From: an uncultured Planctomycetaceae bacterium | GTDB lineage: Bacteria; Planctomycetota; Planctomycetia; Pirellulales; UBA1268 | DNA length: 11,404 bases | Reading direction: 5' to 3' | NCBI GenBank assembly: GCA_903885855.1 | Contig: CAISKG010000584.1 | Span: 1-11,404, forward strand | Shown: one piece after another, positions 7,216 through 11,404 of the stretch | Layout of the letters: each line of letters begins with the position of its first letter | How positions within the stretch are numbered: position 1 is the first letter of the stretch | Position numbers and translations under genes: made by a program | The notes under the pieces: model-generated | What the model saw: the letters and a program-made list of their open reading frames with translations, nothing else | What the model was told of the DNA's origin: nothing | Databases searched by the model: none

Positions 7216-8706
7216 TCAGGCCGCGGGGGTCCCGGCGGCGCGCGCGGGGAGGGGATCGGTGGCCTCGGCGCCGCGCGCCGTCATCCACAGGTTGACGAGG
7301 AAGCAGATCAGCCCGGCGAACATCGCCAGCCCGGCGAAGACGCGCGTGATCCAGAAGGGCTGCGAGCCGTTGGTGGAGACGTCCCAGGGCTGGAGCGAGG
7401 CCCAGTAGTACCCCTGAAACACCCCCGCCAGCGTGAGGTCGAGGAACATCACCGCCAGGCCCCCCGCCGAGAGCCAGTAGTGGTACTCGCACAGGCTGCG
7501 GCTCCACCACGGCCGCCCCAGGAGGCGCGGGAAGAGGTAGGTCATGATCCCGAACAGCCACAGGCTGAAGACGCCGAACATCACCAGATGGGCGTGCCCG
7601 ACCACCCAGTCGGTGAAATGGATCAGCTTCTGGAAGGTGAGCGTCACCTGCAGGGCGCACTGGAAGCAGGTGATGAAGTAGAAGACCATCCCTGTGTAGA
7701 AGTAGCGCACGGGGAGGTTGTCGAAGAATGCCTGACCGCGGCCGGAGAGCGTGCCGAAAAAGTTGATCACCACCGTCGCCACCACCAGCTCCACGGCGAT
7801 CGTCGAGATCACCGCGCCGTACTGGAGGAACATCGGGATCGGCGTGTAGAGAAAGTGATGGATGCCCTGGAGGGGATAGAAGAAGGCCAGCCCCCAGAAG
7901 CCGACGAGCGACAGGCCGTGGCTCCAGATCGGCTTCTTGAGCAGGATCGGCACGAAGTAGTACATCAGGCCCCAGCCGAGCGGGGTCACGAACAGCCCCA
8001 CCAGGTCGTGGATGAACAGCCCGCCGATGGCCCCGGCGCTCGTGCCGGCGACGCGGTACTCCGGGAGGAGGTTACCCATGGCGTAGGTGAGGAAGGTCCA
8101 CACGAACGCCGCCATGAAGTACCACAGCGACACGTACATCGGCCCCCGGCTGCGGCCGATGGGGACCATGAAATTCACCGCCACCAGCGCCAGGCCCACC
8201 AGTGCCACCGGATCGATCCAGAAGGGCGTCTCCCCCCATTCCAGCCCCTGCGCACCGAGGCTCATCGGCAGGTGCCAGGCCTTGGCCGCGGCGAGCAGCC
8301 AGGGGCGGTCCTGGAGGGTGGGGCCGACGACGATCCCCACGGCGGTCGCCAGGACGATCGCCTGCCAGGCGACGAAAATGAACCACGACAGCGCCCGGCT
8401 GGCGACGGTGTGGAAGGTGAGCCGGGGCACGGCCCAGTGGAGCGTGCCGAGGAAGGCGTTGGCGAGGAAGCCGTAGGCGATGGCGTTGGTGTGGATCATC
8501 CGCCAGCGGCCCGGCGAGAGCAGCTCCACACCCTTGAAGGGGTACCAATGCACCAACTGCAGCGCCATCAGCAGGCCGGCGATCATGGAGATCGTGAGGA
8601 ACGACAGCGCCGCGACGTAGTAGCAGATCACGATCCGCTCGTCGACGAGGTCGTCGTGCGTCGGCAGCGCTGCCGCGCGGTCGGTGGGGGACGCGCCGTG
8701 GGTCAT
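7216..8706 (-). CDS. ccoN: cbb3-type oxidase catalytic subunit I
   Basis: This 496-aa protein of about 12 helices is the oxygen-reducing, proton-pumping core. Ligands can be placed by comparison with Pseudomonas stutzeri CcoN: His72 (RMIHTNA) and His373 for low-spin heme b, His371 for heme b3 (VVGHAHLVMFG), and His233, His283 and His284 for CuB (IHDLVG, GIHHFLY). The catalytic cross-link tyrosine is Tyr277. It lies 44 residues after His233 and 6 before His283, the same spacing as in the reference enzyme, which argues for an O2 reductase and against NO reductase. The CuB histidine is followed by Asp rather than the usual Asn, and the regions around both ligand pairs differ from proteobacterial CcoN, as in other non-proteobacterial versions. 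The start at 8706 has GGAGG 4 bases upstream and overlaps the preceding stop as ATGA. Confidence 0.95.
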   Translation of the reverse strand: MTHGASPTDRAAALPTHDDLVDERIVICYYVAALSFLTISMIAGLLMALQLVHWYPFKGVELLSPGRWRMIHTNAIAYGFLANAFLGTLHWAVPRLTFHTVASRALSWFIFVAWQAIVLATAVGIVVGPTLQDRPWLLAAAKAWHLPMSLGAQGLEWGETPFWIDPVALVGLALVAVNFMVPIGRSRGPMYVSLWYFMAAFVWTFLTYAMGNLLPEYRVAGTSAGAIGGLFIHDLVGLFVTPLGWGLMYYFVPILLKKPIWSHGLSLVGFWGLAFFYPLQGIHHFLYTPIPMFLQYGAVISTIAVELVVATVVINFFGTLSGRGQAFFDNLPVRYFYTGMVFYFITCFQCALQVTLTFQKLIHFTDWVVGHAHLVMFGVFSLWLFGIMTYLFPRLLGRPWWSRSLCEYHYWLSAGGLAVMFLDLTLAGVFQGYYWASLQPWDVSTNGSQPFWITRVFAGLAMFAGLICFLVNLWMTARGAEATDPLPARAAGTPAA

Positions 8707-9362
8707 CGGGCCTCCGTCTGCAGCCGGTAGGGGCGGAACTCGCCCCAGGGATAGGTGACGGCCATCGTCCAACCGAACACGAGGTGGGTCGCCAGCGCCA
8801 CCCACCAGGGAAGCTGGGAGTCGTCGACGATCCACCGTCCGCCGAAGAGCAGCGGCTGGAGCCAGGCGATGAGGCCGTAGAAGTTGACCAGCCACACCGC
8901 CACCGCGATGGCACTGGCCCACAACAGCCGCCCGGGGAGCCCCGCCTTGGATGCGTAGCGCCCCAGGATCACCTGGAACACCACGCCGAGCAGCATCCCG
9001 GTGGCGATGTACAGCACGCAGCCCATCGCCAGGGCGAGGTTGTCGTCGAAGGCGGGATCGAGCGCCTTCGCCCCCAGGCCGAAGGTCAGGTAGACGCGGA
9101 TCAGCTGGAGGGGATCCTTCCCGGCGAGCGTGGCGCCGATGATGTTGAACATCAGGCTCGAAATCGCCCCCAGCATCCCGAGGAAGAAGCCGGAGGTGGC
9201 GTAGTAGGTGAGGTAGTAACCGCTGTGGGCCCAGTCGCGGGGCGCGATGCCGCCCTCGCCGAGGCCGGCGTCGACGGCGGCGTCGAGTTCCGCTTCGATC
9301 CGGGCCGTCTCCGCGCGCAACTCGGCCAGCCGGGCGCGTTTCGAGGTCAGCGTCTCGCTCAT
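8703..9362 (-). CDS. Unrecognised four-helix membrane protein coupled to ccoN
   Basis: I do not recognise a family for this 219-aa protein. Residues 5-30 are charged and heptad-like and probably form a short coiled coil facing the cytoplasm. Four predicted membrane helices follow at about 51-79, 107-134, 145-172 and 184-205. The loop between helices 1 and 2 is about 27 residues long and holds GKDPLQLIRVYL and LDPAFDDN. The C-terminus ends with YPWGEFRPYRL. Histidines 46 and 193 lie near membrane edges, but there is no heme c motif or Cys pair. The start at 9362 has AGGA 8 bases upstream and overlaps the cytochrome stop as ATGA, while its own stop overlaps the ccoN start as ATGA. Such coupling on both sides suggests an equimolar partner, perhaps docking the lipoprotein cytochrome to CcoN. 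That role is inference. Confidence 0.85.
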   Translation of the reverse strand: MSETLTSKRARLAELRAETARIEAELDAAVDAGLGEGGIAPRDWAHSGYYLTYYATSGFFLGMLGAISSLMFNIIGATLAGKDPLQLIRVYLTFGLGAKALDPAFDDNLALAMGCVLYIATGMLLGVVFQVILGRYASKAGLPGRLLWASAIAVAVWLVNFYGLIAWLQPLLFGGRWIVDDSQLPWWVALATHLVFGWTMAVTYPWGEFRPYRLQTEAR

Positions 9363-10693
9363 GGTCGTGGTCCTGTTGCCGGTGCGGCGGCCGGGCCCGC
9401 CGCCAGCGCCGCGGCGGTGTCTGCGGGGGCCGGCGACCGTGCGGCGGCACCGTCGGAGGCGGGGGCCGCGGCGGCCGGCGCCGCCTTCCGCATCGCCTCG
9501 TCGATCACCTCCTGCTCGGCCGCGGGGATGCCGTTGTTCTCGATCACCGCGGTGACGAAGTGCACCAGGTGCCAGATCCGCTCCGAGCGTGCCTCGGCGG
9601 TCTCGCCGGCGGCGGAGTTGGGATCCTTCGACGCCGGCATCGGGGTGCCGTTGATGCCGGAGTAGACGCGCCGGTAGATGTCCTCGGGCCGGCGGCCGCC
9701 GTGGAGCATCCCCATCGCCAGGTTGGCGGGGTAGGCGGTGCGCCCCCAGATGTCCTGCCCGACGTCGGCCGACTTGCTCCCGGCGGCGTCCCGGTTGTGG
9801 CACTTCACGCACGACATTTCGGCGAAGGCCAGGGCGCCGTCGCGGACGGTCTCGGGCGTGCGGGCGGGATTGACCGTGACGGGGCGCACCATTTCGTCTT
9901 CGGCCCGCGCCCAGGAACGATCGATGTCGGTGACGAACTCCGCCACGCGCTCGGGATCGAAGTCGTCCTCCTCCACAAGCTCGTCCGTGGCCTCGCGGAT
10001 GAGCGCGATCTCCAGCTCACCGCGGGCCGAGAGCGACTGCACGTAGTCGATCACCGCCTCGCGCTCCTCGTCGGGGAGGAAGCGGAAGGCGGGCATCGAC
10101 GTTCCCTTCGCGCCGTAGACAAGGATCCGGCGCAGGTCGTCGCGCCGGGGCTTGGAGCCGCGCGGCGTGGACGTGAACTTGAACACGCCGTTGCGGTAGT
10201 CGCGCGGCGGCGGCACCAGATGCGCGGCGGCCGGCCCCTTGCCGTCGCCGCTGGTGCCGTGGCAGCCGGCGCACTGCCGCAGGTAGACGTCGCGGCCGTG
10301 CGCCAGATGGAGGCGGTCGTAGCCCGGCTTGTCGTCGCGCGGAATGGCGTCCACCCCCGCCTTGCCCGCCCCGCCATCGGCGGGCTCGGATGCCTCGTCG
10401 GCGCCGGCGGCGGGGGAAGCATCCTCCTCCGCGGGCGCCTGTGGCAGCGCCCGTCGCGGGCTCGCCGGCGCGCCGTGGTAGGCGGCCAGGTAGTCGGAGA
10501 TCTGTCGGACGTGCTTCTCCGGCAACTCGAGCTTCTCGACGTCGGTCCGCAGCGTGTAGGCGGCGTCGGGAAGGCGCGAGCAGCCGGCGGCGATCACGAG
10601 TGTGGCCGCGACGAGGGCCGGCGCAGAAACAAGGACATGCGTGTCCTGAAATGGTCTCGAGCGACGCCTGGAACGGAATGTCGAGGGAGGCAT
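9359..10693 (-). CDS. Diheme cytochrome c lipoprotein, likely CcoP-equivalent or electron donor to the oxidase
   Basis: This 444-aa protein (counting from the ATG at 10693; a GTG codon directly before it is an alternative) has a long Arg-rich n-region, a hydrophobic stretch and a lipobox ending LVIAAGC with Cys38, so it should be lipid-anchored outside the inner membrane. A low-complexity linker follows (about 70-120). Two class I cytochrome c domains come next: CAGCH at 141-145 with axial Met200 (GTSMPAF), and CVKCH at 295-299 with Met352 (GTPMPA). The tail (about 403-444) is Ala/Pro/Gly-rich. The two domains match the diheme part of CcoP in kind, but there is no membrane helix beyond the signal sequence. 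It opens the operon and overlaps the next gene by ATGA. It could be a genuine CcoP substitute or a donor from the quinol-oxidising complex. Confidence 0.9.
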   Translation of the reverse strand: MPPSTFRSRRRSRPFQDTHVLVSAPALVAATLVIAAGCSRLPDAAYTLRTDVEKLELPEKHVRQISDYLAAYHGAPASPRRALPQAPAEEDASPAAGADEASEPADGGAGKAGVDAIPRDDKPGYDRLHLAHGRDVYLRQCAGCHGTSGDGKGPAAAHLVPPPRDYRNGVFKFTSTPRGSKPRRDDLRRILVYGAKGTSMPAFRFLPDEEREAVIDYVQSLSARGELEIALIREATDELVEEDDFDPERVAEFVTDIDRSWARAEDEMVRPVTVNPARTPETVRDGALAFAEMSCVKCHNRDAAGSKSADVGQDIWGRTAYPANLAMGMLHGGRRPEDIYRRVYSGINGTPMPASKDPNSAAGETAEARSERIWHLVHFVTAVIENNGIPAAEQEVIDEAMRKAAPAAAAPASDGAAARSPAPADTAAALAAGPAAAPATGPRP

Positions 10694-10796
10694 CACGGCG
10701 CGTCCGGAAGGGATGTCGGCCGCGTGTCGGAAGCGGCCGTCGGGACGTCCGGCGTGGGGACCGTCGAAGGTCGACCATCACACCGACTGCACGATG

Positions 10797-10825
10797 AGAA
10801 TACGCGCGCATGAGCCGCGAGGCAA
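10797..10825 (-). promoter_or_regulatory. Possible sigma70-type promoter of the respiratory operon
   Basis: On the minus strand TTGCCT (10825-10820) and TATTCT (10802-10797) are separated by exactly 17 bases. Each matches four of six consensus positions. The site lies in the 216-base gap before the cytochrome lipoprotein gene and about 100 bases upstream of its start, in one of the least GC-rich patches of this gap. Planctomycete promoters are poorly defined, so this is a candidate only. Confidence 0.3.
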
Positions 10826-10872
10826 TCGTGCTTCGCGCGCGCGGCGTTGATCATTGACGAAGCCCGGCCTGT

Positions 10873-10900
10873 AAAAAATCGCGCGCGGCGGGCCCGCGCG
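10873..10900 (-). terminator. Rho-independent terminator of the sulfatase gene
   Basis: On the minus strand, 9 bases after the sulfatase stop codon, a perfect 7-bp stem (CGCGCGG with a 5-base loop and CCGCGCG, 10900-10882) is followed after three bases by six consecutive T residues (10878-10873). Stem, position and T-run make a classical intrinsic terminator. It should insulate the respiratory operon, which reads in the same direction, from sulfatase transcription. Confidence 0.8.
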
Positions 10901-10909
10901 GCACGCCGC

Positions 10910-11404
10910 TCACCCCGCGCCGCCGCGCGGGGGAACCGCGGCCGGCGCGCGCTTCGCGGCGGCGCGATCGGGCCAGCGCGGCGCCACGAGCCCGGCGTCC
11001 CACCGGCGCCACGCCGCCTCCAGGGCCTGCCGCGTGTCGGGATGGCGATCGGAGAGGTCGGTCGTCTCGCCCGGATCGCTCGCCAGGTTCACGAGGATCG
11101 GCGCCGCCGCGCCCCGGCCGAGGACGAGCTTCCAATCCCCCTCCCGGATCGCCCACTGCGTGCCGAAGCGCCACAGCAGGCGCTCGTGCGGCGGCGCGGC
11201 GACCGCGCCGGTGAGGTGGGGGAGAAGATCGACGCCGTCGAGGGACACGCCGGCGGGGGGCTCGACCCCGGCGGCCGCCAGCGCCGTGGGGAAGATGTCG
11301 AGCTGGATCACCGGGGCGTCGTAGGTCGTGCCCGCGGGGAGCCGGCCGGGCCAGCGGAGCACGAAGGGCACGCGGATCCCCCCTTCCCAGGTCGAGGCCT
11401 TGAA
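10910..11404 (-). CDS. Formylglycine-type sulfatase, C-terminal fragment
   Basis: The last 164 residues of a sulfatase are visible; the 5' part, including the active-site Cys/Ser motif, lies beyond the right edge. The fragment begins in the segment KASTWEGGIRVPFV, which matches the conserved WEGGIRVPF region of arylsulfatase A-type enzymes. It continues with APVIQLDIFPTALAAAGV, DGVDLLPHL, the C-terminal subdomain REGDWKLVL, and LASDPGETTDL, all typical of the family. These enzymes hydrolyse sulfate esters of polysaccharides or small molecules after conversion of an active-site Cys or Ser to formylglycine, and are strongly expanded in Planctomycetes. Substrate cannot be told from this part. 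It ends at a TGA at 10910 and has its own terminator, so it is probably a separate unit from the oxidase operon. Confidence 0.93.
   Translation of the reverse strand, partial: FKASTWEGGIRVPFVLRWPGRLPAGTTYDAPVIQLDIFPTALAAAGVEPPAGVSLDGVDLLPHLTGAVAAPPHERLLWRFGTQWAIREGDWKLVLGRGAAAPILVNLASDPGETTDLSDRHPDTRQALEAAWRRWDAGLVAPRWPDRAAAKRAPAAVPPRGGAG

Noticed and set aside
7216..8706. NO reductase instead of oxygen reductase
   Set aside because: The tyrosine at the cross-link position (Tyr277) is present with exact spacing to the CuB histidines, and the neighbouring ccoO is canonical.
8703..9450. Extended ccoN reading frame upstream of 8706 (up to 744 codons in total)
   Set aside because: The extension overlaps the four-helix gene in another frame and gives an Arg/Pro-rich peptide. 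The ATG at 8706 has GGAGG upstream and yields the normal CcoN length.
10847..10861. FNR/FixK-like site TTGATCATTGACGAA upstream of the operon
   Set aside because: One half-site (TTGAT) is perfect, but the other (ACGAA) matches the ATCAA consensus poorly and the spacer is 5 instead of 4. It would fit an oxygen-regulated oxidase, but the match is too weak to annotate.

Overview
The window is very GC-rich DNA with strong G/C preference at third codon positions. The gene content points to a planctomycete or close relative: a Planctomycete-type cytochrome protein (PSCyt1 + DUF1549/PSCyt2), a formylglycine-type sulfatase, and a cbb3-type oxidase cluster in a non-proteobacterial arrangement. No tRNA, rRNA, CRISPR array, insertion sequence or phage gene was seen. 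This lineage call is an inference from gene families.

Layout. (1) 1-1331, minus: N-terminal part of a secreted PSCyt1/PSCyt2 protein that runs off the left edge and carries a probable frameshift near base 70. (2) 1492-2463, minus: a secreted beta-propeller-like protein in the same direction. (3) 2609-3109, plus: a small DUF4405-type three-helix membrane protein, the only gene on the plus strand, divergent from (2) and convergent with (4). (4) 3119-10693, minus: an eight-gene respiratory operon, read right to left. Its order is a diheme cytochrome c lipoprotein, an unrecognised four-helix membrane protein, ccoN, ccoO, a 101-aa two-helix protein, a 58-aa one-helix protein resembling the CcoP membrane anchor, a CcoI/FixI-type copper P1B-ATPase, and a TauE/SafE-like membrane protein. 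Three junctions are 4-base ATGA overlaps, so translation is tightly coupled. (5) 10910-11404, minus: C-terminal end of a sulfatase, closed by a convincing Rho-independent terminator at 10873-10900. This separates it from the respiratory operon.

How the genes work together. CcoN holds all heme b, heme b3 and CuB ligands plus the cross-link tyrosine of C-family oxygen reductases. CcoO is a canonical membrane-anchored monoheme cytochrome. There is no fused CcoP. Its two parts appear split between a free diheme lipoprotein at the start of the operon and a 58-aa membrane stub near the end. The ATPase, which lacks the usual HMA domain, and the TauE-like protein probably supply copper to the CuB site. 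The most notable items are the split CcoP arrangement, the uncharacterised 219-aa protein translationally coupled to both the cytochrome and CcoN, the atypical copper ATPase, and the frameshift in the PSCyt gene.
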